From Adhaeribacter terrigena (GTDB lineage Bacteria; Bacteroidota; Bacteroidia; Cytophagales; Hymenobacteraceae): 64,000 nucleotides of DNA. A program made the position numbers and the translations under genes. Positions 8,571 through 15,255 of this stretch are shown piece by piece. The stretch lies in the NCBI RefSeq assembly GCF_016623615.1, contig NZ_JAEHFX010000005.1, forward strand, positions 1 to 64,000, read 5' to 3'. Each line of letters opens with the position of its first letter. Within the stretch, counting starts at the first letter, position 1. The notes beneath the pieces are model-generated. The model searched no databases, was not told the origin of the DNA, and worked only from the letters and a program-made list of their open reading frames with translations.

Positions 8571-8641
8571 TTTTGTAATGAATAATTAATAATGAATAAT
8601 TAATAATGGCTCTGTAGTCCATTACTGGTTTTGTATCTGGC

Positions 8642-8683
8642 AGTTTTTACCCGGAAAACGGTAGCGTTTCGGGCGGAAAAACG
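8642..8683 (+). repeat. TAGCG repeat, near-complete palindrome
   Basis: AGTTTTTACCCGG, then AAAACGGTAGCGTTT, then CGGGCGGAAAAAC. Arms of both orientations flank one core, so this copy reads as the repeat from either strand. Confidence 0.7.
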
Positions 8684-8780
8684 CTTTGATCTTTTTTAAA
8701 ACTTTGTTCTGAGAAACCGTTTAGCAATGAAACCATTCAGCAATTGAGCGCCGGTCAAAGAACGAAGGGGGGCTGCAAAC

Positions 8781-8809
8781 AAAACGGTAGGTCTTTTACC
8801 GTAAAAAGT
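8781..8809 (-). repeat. TAGCG repeat, reverse copy
   Basis: Core AAAACGGTAGG with arm GTAAAAAGT at the right; about 130 bases beyond the leucine dehydrogenase stop. Confidence 0.65.
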
Positions 8810-8881
8810 GCGGCCGGGTTAGTGTACCTTTTAAAACAGATTCCGAAAACATGAAATAAATCTTAAACAGGTACTAAAACC

Positions 8882-8911
8882 AAAAGTGCTACAAATTCAT
8901 GCAGCACTTTT
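8882..8911. terminator. bidirectional terminator after leucine dehydrogenase
   Basis: AAAAGTGCT / AGCACTTTT stem with a 12-base loop. The right arm also forms the ACTTTT end of a TAGCG repeat. Confidence 0.75.
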
Positions 8912-8935
8912 GGGTTATTATTCAATAGCGTTTTT
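8906..8935 (+). repeat. TAGCG repeat, forward copy
   Basis: ACTTTTGGG arm shared with the terminator stem, core AATAGCGTTTTTC ending 8 bases from the leucine dehydrogenase stop. Confidence 0.75.
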
Positions 8936-8942
8936 CGGTTAA

Positions 8943-10043
8943 TTAGTAAGTAGATTTTACTTTACCAATGTCAGAAATACGTTTCTCAGCCGCTTTCATG
9001 GCAGCCAGCTGGGTATAGATGCCTTCGCGCTCGGCCAGGTCAAAAATGTTCAGCGTGTAATCGTAAATTTTTTCGGTCTGGTCGTAAGCCGCGGTGCGGT
9101 TGTAACCATTCAGCTCCGAGTAAACGTTGATCAGACCACCCGCGTTGATCAGGAAGTCTGGCGCGTAAACAATGCCTCTTTCTACCAAAGCCGGACCATG
9201 TACGGTTTCGTCTTTCAGCTGGTTGTTGGCGCAACCGGCAATTACCTGGCACTTCAGACGGCTCAGGGTATTGTCGTTAATGGTTGCACCCAGCGCGCAT
9301 GGCGAATAGATATCCACATCCAGGTCGTAGATCTCATCCAGGCCAACAATGGTAGCACCGGTTTTGGCGTTGATGTCTTTCAGACGCTCCTGGTCGATAT
9401 CGGTGATGAACAGCTGCGCGCCTTCTTTCACTAAATGATCGATGAGGTAACCACCTACGTGGCCGGTGCCCTGCACGGAGATCTTTTTGCCCGCCAGGCT
9501 ATCGGAACCGAAAGCGCGTTTGGCAGCGGCTTTCATACCTACGTACGTGCCGTAAGCTGTAACCGGAGACGGATCGCCGGAACCGCCCATTGTTTCCGGC
9601 AGGCCGGTTACGTAGTCGGTTTCCATTTTAATGTATTCCATATCCTTGCTGGTGGTTCCTACGTCTTCAGCAGTGATATATTTACCGTTCAGGTTTTCTA
9701 CAAAGCGGCCGAATTTGCGCCACAGGGCTTCGGATTTATCTTTTTTGGAATCGGCAATGATAACGGCTTTACCGCCACCTAAATTTAAACCAGAGATGGC
9801 TGCTTTGTAGGTCATACCGCGGGAAAGGCGCAATACGTCGTTCAAAGCTTCGGCTTCGGTAGCGTAAGACCACATGCGGGTACCGCCCAGAGCAGGGCCT
9901 AAAACGGTATTATGAATGCCGATGATTGCTTTCAGACCGGTTTCGTGATCGTGGCAGAAAACAACTTGTTCGTGCTGAAACTCGGATACCTGCCCGAAAA
10001 CGGAGGATTCCTTTTTAACTGGTACTTCTTTAATTTCGACCAT
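8943..10043 (-). CDS. leucine dehydrogenase (Glu/Leu/Phe/Val dehydrogenase family)
   Basis: NAD-dependent oxidative deamination of branched-chain amino acids. The 366-residue length fits leucine dehydrogenases. GPALGGTRMW (residues about 49-58) and GLNLGGGKAVI with its catalytic lysine (about 85-95) form the substrate site; VQGTGHVGGYLID is the Rossmann dinucleotide motif near residue 192. ANNQLKD and the C-terminal NAGGLINVY are also family hallmarks. It is transcribed alone, with a terminator just behind it and an AT-rich leader of about 300 bases in front. Confidence 0.92.
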   Translation of the reverse strand: MVEIKEVPVKKESSVFGQVSEFQHEQVVFCHDHETGLKAIIGIHNTVLGPALGGTRMWSYATEAEALNDVLRLSRGMTYKAAISGLNLGGGKAVIIADSKKDKSEALWRKFGRFVENLNGKYITAEDVGTTSKDMEYIKMETDYVTGLPETMGGSGDPSPVTAYGTYVGMKAAAKRAFGSDSLAGKKISVQGTGHVGGYLIDHLVKEGAQLFITDIDQERLKDINAKTGATIVGLDEIYDLDVDIYSPCALGATINDNTLSRLKCQVIAGCANNQLKDETVHGPALVERGIVYAPDFLINAGGLINVYSELNGYNRTAAYDQTEKIYDYTLNIFDLAEREGIYTQLAAMKAAEKRISDIGKVKSTY

Positions 10044-10346
10044 TTTATGCTAATTAAAAGGTTATTCTGGGTTTGTAAAAAACTATATAGCAGCCCTAGT
10101 ACAATCCGGATGCAAAAGTAATTCAATTTTTGCAGAAAACCCAATTGGGATTTTTTTTAGCTACCGGGTTTAACAAGCGGCAAAACATTCAGATATTAAA
10201 ATACTTATTGCTGTTACCAGTAATAATTCTGAACATGAGAGTAGACAAGGATTGCGTAATTTTGGTTGTTTTAAGCAATTAAAAAATAGGTGAAGTTTAT
10301 TTTCTTTTGTTCACTAACTTGTGCAAAAACTATTCAGTTTTCTGAA
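10044..10346. other. AT-rich intergenic region
   Basis: Divergent space between leucine dehydrogenase and a small membrane protein. AT-richer than the flanks, with no TAGCG repeat and no convincing gene; probably holds both promoters. Confidence 0.5.
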
Positions 10347-10655
10347 ATGGAATTATTTAGCCGGCATAGATTTTTAACCATTTTAATAGTCATCCATTTT
10401 GTTTTATATGTCTATCTGGTTTTGTGGTTCTTATCAGATGCGTCAATTTCCCCTGCTTCAAGTCACATTTTCAATATAGCTTTATTAAGCTTAACCTCTT
10501 CAATCAGCATTCTTTTCTTCATTATACTTATTATAAAAATATTAAAGACTAAAGAACAGGCCAGGAATGATTATACTAAGTTGTTGGTGCTGGTTTTTCT
10601 TACACCAGTATTTTCAATTGTCTTACTGGTGTTCTTTAGCCTGATCAGGCAATAA
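10347..10655 (+). CDS. small hypothetical membrane protein
   Basis: About 102 residues from ATG 10347 (MELFSRHRF); an in-frame ATG at 10290 would add 19 residues. Three hydrophobic segments are visible (FLTILIVIHFVLYVYLVLWF, ISILFFIILIIKIL and LLVLVFLTPVFSIVLLVFF). Composition is AT-rich compared with neighbours, which suggests recent acquisition or weak constraint. I recognise no family. Confidence 0.55.
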   Translation: MELFSRHRFLTILIVIHFVLYVYLVLWFLSDASISPASSHIFNIALLSLTSSISILFFIILIIKILKTKEQARNDYTKLLVLVFLTPVFSIVLLVFFSLIRQ

Positions 10656-10732
10656 TGCATGAATTTTAAGCTAATCAATCCATTAAACCCTATATCTTTC
10701 TTCTTAAAAAAATCCGTTCCCATCTTTCTCAT

Positions 10733-10761
10733 ACTTTTTGCCCGTATACCCCTACCGTTTT
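10733..10761 (+). repeat. TAGCG repeat, forward copy (TACCG variant)
   Basis: ACTTTTTGCCCG arm and CCTACCGTTTT core, directly upstream of the ABC exporter promoter. A longer ORF reading through it from TTG 10738 is judged spurious. Confidence 0.75.
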
Positions 10762-10769
10762 CCAATTAA

Positions 10770-10801
10770 TTTGGCAATTGCTTTTGCTACCGGTACCTTT
10801 G
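10770..10801 (+). promoter_or_regulatory. promoter of ABC exporter gene
   Basis: TTTG (10770-10773), 20 bases, TACCTTTG (10794-10801): a perfect match to the Bacteroidota -33/-7 arrangement. It ends 20 bases before GTG 10822 and sets that start. Confidence 0.7.
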
Positions 10802-10821
10802 CTGTAACTTTTCCTGAACCT

Positions 10822-12606
10822 GTGAAATCGCTACTCGCTTTAAATAAGTATTTGTTCCGCTATAAATGGCGCCTTTTCTGGGGCGTGGTTTTTGTGGCGG
10901 TTTCCAATTTGTTTGCCATTATTCCGGCGCAGCTCGTGCGCTATGCCTTCGATCTGGTGAAGGACGGCATAAAGCTGCATGAGCTTTACGCAGGCACGGG
11001 TTTTCAGCCGGAAATCTATAGCGTTTTTGCGCGCAACATTTTGTTTTACGGCGCTTTGATTGTGCTCATGGCCTTGCTGCGCGGCGTGTTTTTGTTCTTC
11101 ATGCGGCAAGCCATTATTGTAATGAGCCGGCTAGTAGAAAACGACCTGAAAAACGACATTTACGCCCATTACCAGACGCTGCCATTAAGTTTCTACCGCC
11201 GCAACAATACCGGCGACTTAATGGCGCGCATTTCCGAAGATGTGGGGCGCGTTCGGATGTATGTTGGCCCGGCGATCATGTATGGCATTAACCTGGTGGT
11301 TTTGTTTTTGCTGGTAATTCCGTACATGCTTTCGGTGAACGTAAAACTGACCATTTACACGCTTTTGCCGCTGCCGCTGCTGGCCATCAGCATTTTTTAC
11401 GTGAACAATATTATCGAGCGCAAATCGGACCAGATCCAGAAAAGTTTGTCGGGCATTACTACGTTTGTACAGGAAACATTTTCAGGGATCCGGGTTCTGA
11501 AATCGTTTGTGCGGGAAGACGATTCAGCGATGAATTTCGATAAAGCCAGCAATACGTATAAAGATAAAAGCCTGGAGCTAAACTTTGTGAATGCGTTGTT
11601 CTTTCCGCTTATTTTATTCCTGATCGGCTTAAGCACCATTATTACGGTTTGGATCGGTGGTAAGGAAGTGATAAACGGCAGCATTACGGCCGGTAATATT
11701 GCCGAATTCCTGATCTACGTGAACATGCTTACCTGGCCGGTTACCGCGTTGGGCTGGACCGCAAGCCTGGTGCAGCGCGCCGCCGCTTCGCAGGCCCGCA
11801 TCAACGAATTCCTGGATACCGAAACCGACATTATTTCGCAGCGCAATTTTGAAAAAGAGATCGTGGGCGATATTCAATTCGAGAACGTAACCTTCGTTTA
11901 TCCGGATACCGGGATCGTAGCTTTGAAAAACCTGAATTTCAGCATTAAGCACGGCGAAACGCTGGCCATTATCGGAAATACTGGTTCAGGGAAAAGTACG
12001 GTTGCCAACCTGGTAACGCGGCTTTATGATGTTTCGGAAGGAAGAATCCTGATTGACGGCGAAGATATCCGGGATTACAACATCAGCAATTTGCGCAGCC
12101 AGATCGGGTACGTGCCGCAGGATGTTTTCCTGTTTTCCGATACTATTCGGGCCAACATTGGCTTTGGTGTAAACACGCTGCCGGATCACAAAATGGAACA
12201 AGCCGCCAAAGATGCCGACGTGTACGAAAATATCATGCGCTTTCCGGAGAAATTCGAAACCAAACTGGGCGAACGGGGTATCACGCTTTCGGGCGGACAA
12301 AAACAGCGGGTTTCTATGGCTAGGGCTTTGGTACGCGAACCAAAAATACTTATCTTAGACGATGCCCTTTCGGCGGTAGATACCAAAACCGAGAACGCAA
12401 TTCTGAACAATTTGCAACGGATCATGCGTAACCGCACGTCTATCATTATTTCGCACCGGGTTTCGTCGGCGAAGCTGGCCAACCATATCCTGGTTTTAGA
12501 CGACGGCGAAATTGTGCAGCACGGCACGCACCAAAACCTGATGCAACACGAGGGTTTGTACAAACAACTTTACGAAAAACAATTACAGACCGAAGCGCAG
12601 GTTTAG
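10822..12606 (+). CDS. ABC exporter, fused permease and ATPase (MsbA/MdlB type)
   Basis: Half-transporter of 594 residues: six-helix ABC_membrane domain (about 1-320) and nucleotide-binding domain. Walker A GNTGSGKST lies near residue 387, Q-loop YVPQDVFLF, signature LSGGQKQR, Walker B ILILDDALSAVD and switch histidine IIISHRVSS follow. It probably works as a homodimer in lipid or drug export. GTG 10822 is chosen because a good promoter ends at 10801. The stop TAG at 12604-12606 lies inside a TAGCG repeat. A second exporter (19243-21015) is only distantly similar. A TAGCG-like sequence also occurs inside the gene at 10998-11027. Confidence 0.92.
   Translation: MKSLLALNKYLFRYKWRLFWGVVFVAVSNLFAIIPAQLVRYAFDLVKDGIKLHELYAGTGFQPEIYSVFARNILFYGALIVLMALLRGVFLFFMRQAIIVMSRLVENDLKNDIYAHYQTLPLSFYRRNNTGDLMARISEDVGRVRMYVGPAIMYGINLVVLFLLVIPYMLSVNVKLTIYTLLPLPLLAISIFYVNNIIERKSDQIQKSLSGITTFVQETFSGIRVLKSFVREDDSAMNFDKASNTYKDKSLELNFVNALFFPLILFLIGLSTIITVWIGGKEVINGSITAGNIAEFLIYVNMLTWPVTALGWTASLVQRAAASQARINEFLDTETDIISQRNFEKEIVGDIQFENVTFVYPDTGIVALKNLNFSIKHGETLAIIGNTGSGKSTVANLVTRLYDVSEGRILIDGEDIRDYNISNLRSQIGYVPQDVFLFSDTIRANIGFGVNTLPDHKMEQAAKDADVYENIMRFPEKFETKLGERGITLSGGQKQRVSMARALVREPKILILDDALSAVDTKTENAILNNLQRIMRNRTSIIISHRVSSAKLANHILVLDDGEIVQHGTHQNLMQHEGLYKQLYEKQLQTEAQV
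10998..11027 (+). repeat. TAGCG-like sequence inside ABC exporter CDS
   Basis: GGGTTTTCAGCCGG arm and AAATCTATAGCGTTTTT core match the repeat well; it encodes FQPEIYSVF in a loop of the permease domain. Could be chance from codon usage. Confidence 0.4.
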
Positions 12607-12634
12607 TTTTTGAGGGTAAAAGCATAGCGTTTTT
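12605..12634 (+). repeat. TAGCG repeat, forward copy at ABC exporter stop
   Basis: AGTTTTTGAGGG arm overlaps the TAG stop; core CATAGCGTTTTT. Confidence 0.8.
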
Positions 12635-12868
12635 ATTCAGGAACCGGACCCAATCTTTTATTTGGCACTGTTTCTGCCATTAAAAAACATATGCCGGCTC
12701 TGTTCACCTTTAAGTGCAAGCGCCGTATTAAAATAATTCAATTAGTTTTTTTACCCTGCTGTAACCTGAACCCGCTACAGAAGTAAAAGAAAGAAACCTC
12801 TGCCAGTGCCATTGCGGCATCCATTTTCTTGCCGATAGTTTTTTTACCAACCTTAAAATGTAAAAGCT

Positions 12869-13042
12869 ATGAACAAAAAGAAAATTTTACTCGCTGAAGA
12901 ACTGAAATATGTGAACCGTTTGAAATGGGGCTTTGAGCAAACTATTTCTACCCCGAAAAAATTACAAAAGCCGGGTGCTGCCACTACCTGCGAATGCATT
13001 GAGATCTACAATTTCGGAGATTATACATTCTCAGATAACTAA
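12869..13042 (+). CDS. 57-residue orphan peptide
   Basis: Reading frame ATG 12869 to TAA 13042. The N-terminal half is basic and helical (MNKKKILLAEELKYVNRLKW), a linker STPKKLQKPGAATT follows, and the C-terminal part CECIEIYNFGDYTFSDN carries a CxC pair and aromatic residues. It has its own terminator 24 bases downstream and about 230 bases of leader, so it looks like a separate transcription unit. The leader-plus-Cys-containing-tail layout recalls ribosomally made peptide precursors, but no modification or export gene is adjacent, so that is only a suggestion. A competing frame at 12933-13154 runs through the terminator and is rejected. Confidence 0.6.
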   Translation: MNKKKILLAEELKYVNRLKWGFEQTISTPKKLQKPGAATTCECIEIYNFGDYTFSDN

Positions 13043-13065
13043 TATTTCATTTTCTGCCTCTTTAC

Positions 13066-13096
13066 GCCGGATGCCTCACAGCTTCCGGTTTTTTTA
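13066..13096 (+). terminator. terminator after the 57-residue peptide gene
   Basis: GCCGGA / TCCGGT stem followed by seven T residues. Confidence 0.65.
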
Positions 13097-13102
13097 TGGC
13101 TT

Positions 13103-13999
13103 TTACAGCTCACAGCTTGCCGCGTTGCTTTCCAGCTCTATGGTTATGTGGTGAATTGATTTCTGGCTCAGCAGCTGGCGAACAGCATTTTTCAGGCCTT
13201 GGGTCTGGGCCAGGGTATAATCTTTATCGGGTGTAAGGTGCAGCGTAAGCACGTTGTATTCCCCATCGAGGCTCCATATGTGCAGATCGTTAATGGCGGC
13301 AATACCGGGCACGGTGGCTAATAGGGCGCGCAGTTTTTCTTCTTCCAGCCCGGGCGGCGTTCCCTGCAGCAAGATCCGGAAACTGGTTCGGAAATTCTTA
13401 AAAACGTTGATCAGGATAAAACAGGCAATACCTAACGATAAAGCCGGGTCGAGCCAGGGAACATTTATAAAGTACATGACCACGCCGCCAATTAAAACGG
13501 CCAGCCAACCCAATACATCTTCCAGAAAATGCAACGCTACCGCTTTCTCGCTTAAACTGCCGCCCTTCTGCAACCGTAAAAAAGCCACGCCATTCACTAA
13601 AAGCCCGAGCAGGGCAAACCCGATCATACCCGTTGCGCTTGCCGGCTCCGGGTTAAAAAGCCGGAGCAGCGCTTCCCGGATCACAAAACCGGAACCAAGC
13701 AAAAGCACCGCCGAATTTATGAGCACCCCAAGCAGAGAGAAACGCCGGTAACCAAACGAAAAGCTCGCATCGCGGTGGCGCCCGGCCATGCGCTGAAAAT
13801 ACCAGGCCAGCCCCAAGGAAACCGAGTCGCCGAAATCGTGCACCGCATCGGACATTACGGCCACGCTGTTGATGTAAAAACCCCCGATTAGCTCAAAAAT
13901 GGCAAAAGCCGTATTCATCCAGAAGGCCAGCACCAGGTTCTTTCCGGTGTGTGCGTGCGCGTGATGCAAAAGGCTGTGATCGTGAGAATGCGTTGACAA
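13103..13999 (-). CDS. cation diffusion facilitator (zinc/cobalt exporter)
   Basis: CDF-family proton antiporter for Zn or related divalent ions in the inner membrane, 298 residues. A His-rich N-terminus (HSHDHSLLHHAHAH) precedes six membrane segments; the metal site is seen as HDFGD in TM2 (near residue 53) and HFLED in TM5 (near 155). The cytoplasmic C-terminal domain ends with HHITIELE. The start codon is TTG at 13999; no ATG is available before TM1. Divergent from the XRE gene at 14202, with a TAGCG repeat between. Confidence 0.92.
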   Translation of the reverse strand: MSTHSHDHSLLHHAHAHTGKNLVLAFWMNTAFAIFELIGGFYINSVAVMSDAVHDFGDSVSLGLAWYFQRMAGRHRDASFSFGYRRFSLLGVLINSAVLLLGSGFVIREALLRLFNPEPASATGMIGFALLGLLVNGVAFLRLQKGGSLSEKAVALHFLEDVLGWLAVLIGGVVMYFINVPWLDPALSLGIACFILINVFKNFRTSFRILLQGTPPGLEEEKLRALLATVPGIAAINDLHIWSLDGEYNVLTLHLTPDKDYTLAQTQGLKNAVRQLLSQKSIHHITIELESNAASCEL

Positions 14000-14049
14000 G
14001 GAATGGAATCTTAAGGCTTTACTTCAGTAACTTTCTCTTGCAAGCTTAC

Positions 14050-14079
14050 GGTTTTCGGGTTGAAAACGCTACCGTTTTT
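14050..14079 (+). repeat. TAGCG repeat, forward copy (TACCG variant)
   Basis: GGTTTTCGGGTTG arm and AAAACGCTACCGTTTTT core, in the divergent gap between the CDF and XRE genes. Confidence 0.7.
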
Positions 14080-14201
14080 GGCAGCTTTATTCCCCGGCAG
14101 GCACCCTTCCGAATTAATTTGCGTATTTTCTGGTTATAAAAGGCAACCAGCCGAACATAACATGCCGGCAGTAACTGAATATTAAACAAACCTTTATACC
14201 T

Positions 14202-14591
14202 ATGGCCGCTAATTTAGAACAGATCGGAGCCCGCTTTCGCTTTTATATGAAAATAAAAGAACTGGGCATTTATGAAATGGGCGTACTTACCGGAACCTCA
14301 GCGCCGCTGATCTCCAATATTATGGCCGGCAAAAATTACACCATGGATGAACTCCTGCAAGTGCTTACGCAGATAAAAGAACTGAATGCTCACTGGGTAA
14401 TTTACGGCGAAGGGAATATTTTTAAACAGGCTACGCATAATGGCCCGATCGTGCCGGAAAAAAGAATGCAGCACCTGCAGGAAATGCAGAAACTGCTCGA
14501 AAAACTCGATGCCATTGAAAAATCGAAGGCGAACCGTAACCAGATAGATGAATTACGGGCCCGCATTGCAGCGCTTACCACGCAACTTTAA
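14202..14591 (+). CDS. XRE-like helix-turn-helix protein
   Basis: A 129-residue DNA-binding protein. Residues about 8-60 form an XRE/Cro-like HTH: GARFRFYMKIKELGIYEMG then TSAPLISNIMAGKNY as the recognition helix, followed by TMDELLQVL. The rest is a predicted coiled coil (LQEMQKLLEKLDAIEKS, ELRARIAALTTQL), probably for dimerisation. Targets unknown. It is preceded by the divergent CDF gene and followed by a terminator and a TAGCG repeat. Confidence 0.82.
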   Translation: MAANLEQIGARFRFYMKIKELGIYEMGVLTGTSAPLISNIMAGKNYTMDELLQVLTQIKELNAHWVIYGEGNIFKQATHNGPIVPEKRMQHLQEMQKLLEKLDAIEKSKANRNQIDELRARIAALTTQL

Positions 14592-14618
14592 AACAACTTA
14601 TTCAGCATTCCTATAAAT

Positions 14619-14655
14619 AAAAAAACTGCCGAAACTTGTGTTCCGGCAGTTTTTT
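14619..14655. terminator. terminator after XRE gene
   Basis: AAAAACTGCCG / CGGCAGTTTTTT hairpin. The T-tract is also the start of the following TAGCG repeat, so the two are fused. Confidence 0.8.
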
Positions 14656-14676
14656 GCGTTAAAACCATAGCGTTTT
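14648..14676 (+). repeat. TAGCG repeat, forward copy on terminator tail
   Basis: AGTTTTTTGCG arm shared with the terminator, AAAACCATAGCGTTTT core. Confidence 0.8.
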
Positions 14677-14695
14677 ATGGCAGTTTCTTCTGCTT

Positions 14696-15049
14696 TCAGC
14701 AATGCCTTTCCAGAATATCGAGCAACTCCAGAATGCGGTCGCCGAGGATCTCGATTTTTTTCATTTCAACTTCAGAAGCAGCTTCTGCGCCGGCATGGTA
14801 ATTTTTAACTACAATCCTGGTCAGGCGGTGCATTTCGGTATGAATGGTTTCCAGTTCTTTCAGCGCGGCAGAGTCTTTACATTTTTTTAGCAAATACGTT
14901 TGCATCCACTGCCCGAACGGACAATCGTGCTCCGAAAGTACCGGCGCCTCTTCTATTTCAGCGCCCAACAAAATAGCCCGCAATTTAGACTTGAACAATA
15001 AATGTTTTAAACGCGCCTGTTCGAATTCGTTTTTAATATCTGGTGCCAT
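14696..15049 (-). CDS. stand-alone CZB (chemoreceptor zinc-binding) domain protein
   Basis: 117 residues that consist of little but a CZB domain: His16 in the first helix, Cys43 within CPFGQW, and His70/His74 in HTEMH make the 3His/1Cys zinc site known from chemoreceptors and diguanylate cyclases, where it senses zinc or hypochlorous acid. No receptor, GGDEF or other output domain is attached, so it must act on a partner or as a zinc buffer. ATG 15049 is preferred to TTG 15073, which overlaps a TAGCG repeat. Convergent with the XRE gene. Confidence 0.82.
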   Translation of the reverse strand: MAPDIKNEFEQARLKHLLFKSKLRAILLGAEIEEAPVLSEHDCPFGQWMQTYLLKKCKDSAALKELETIHTEMHRLTRIVVKNYHAGAEAASEVEMKKIEILGDRILELLDILERHC

Positions 15050-15052
15050 GCC

Positions 15053-15082
15053 TGGTTTTCCCGGCCAAATCAATAGCGTTTT
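15053..15082 (+). repeat. TAGCG repeat, forward copy
   Basis: GGTTTTCCCGG arm and AATAGCGTTTTCC core just upstream of the CZB gene start. Confidence 0.7.
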
Positions 15083-15193
15083 CCGGGAATATTTAAACGG
15101 GACGCGAACCGTTAGGTTAACTTATCTTCAGGCAGATCTTTAAATTTTCAATAGCCAGAATTCTTGTAACTGCAGGCAGCTGCCGGGAAACGC

Positions 15194-15230
15194 ATAAAAA
15201 AACGGCAGCCCCAGGGGAGCTGCCGTTTTT
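15194..15230. terminator. terminator of the T9SS-secreted protein gene
   Basis: AAAACGGCAGC / GCTGCCGTTTTT stem, T-rich on both strands; follows the stop at 15256 on the minus strand. Confidence 0.85.
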
Positions 15231-15255
15231 AATAATTCTAAACTTCGCTTATTAC

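Larger units (their letters stand above)
8571..8942. other. intergenic region nusB - leucine dehydrogenase
   Basis: No gene seen. Next to the nusB start is a tandem AATGAATAATTA array (8578-8606); the rest holds three TAGCG repeats and a bidirectional terminator. Confidence 0.7.

Noticed and set aside
7572-8585. 337-residue plus-strand ORF opposite nusB
   Set aside because: Phe/Val-rich antisense shadow of nusB; no family features.
10738-10821. Extended N-terminus of the ABC exporter from TTG 10738
   Set aside because: The extension encodes TAGCG repeat and promoter sequence; a perfect -33/-7 pair ends at 10801 and GTG 10822 begins the conserved part.
12933-13154. 73-residue plus-strand ORF over the small peptide gene
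   Set aside because: It reads through a rho-independent terminator and into the CDF gene on the other strand; the 57-residue frame fits the boundaries.
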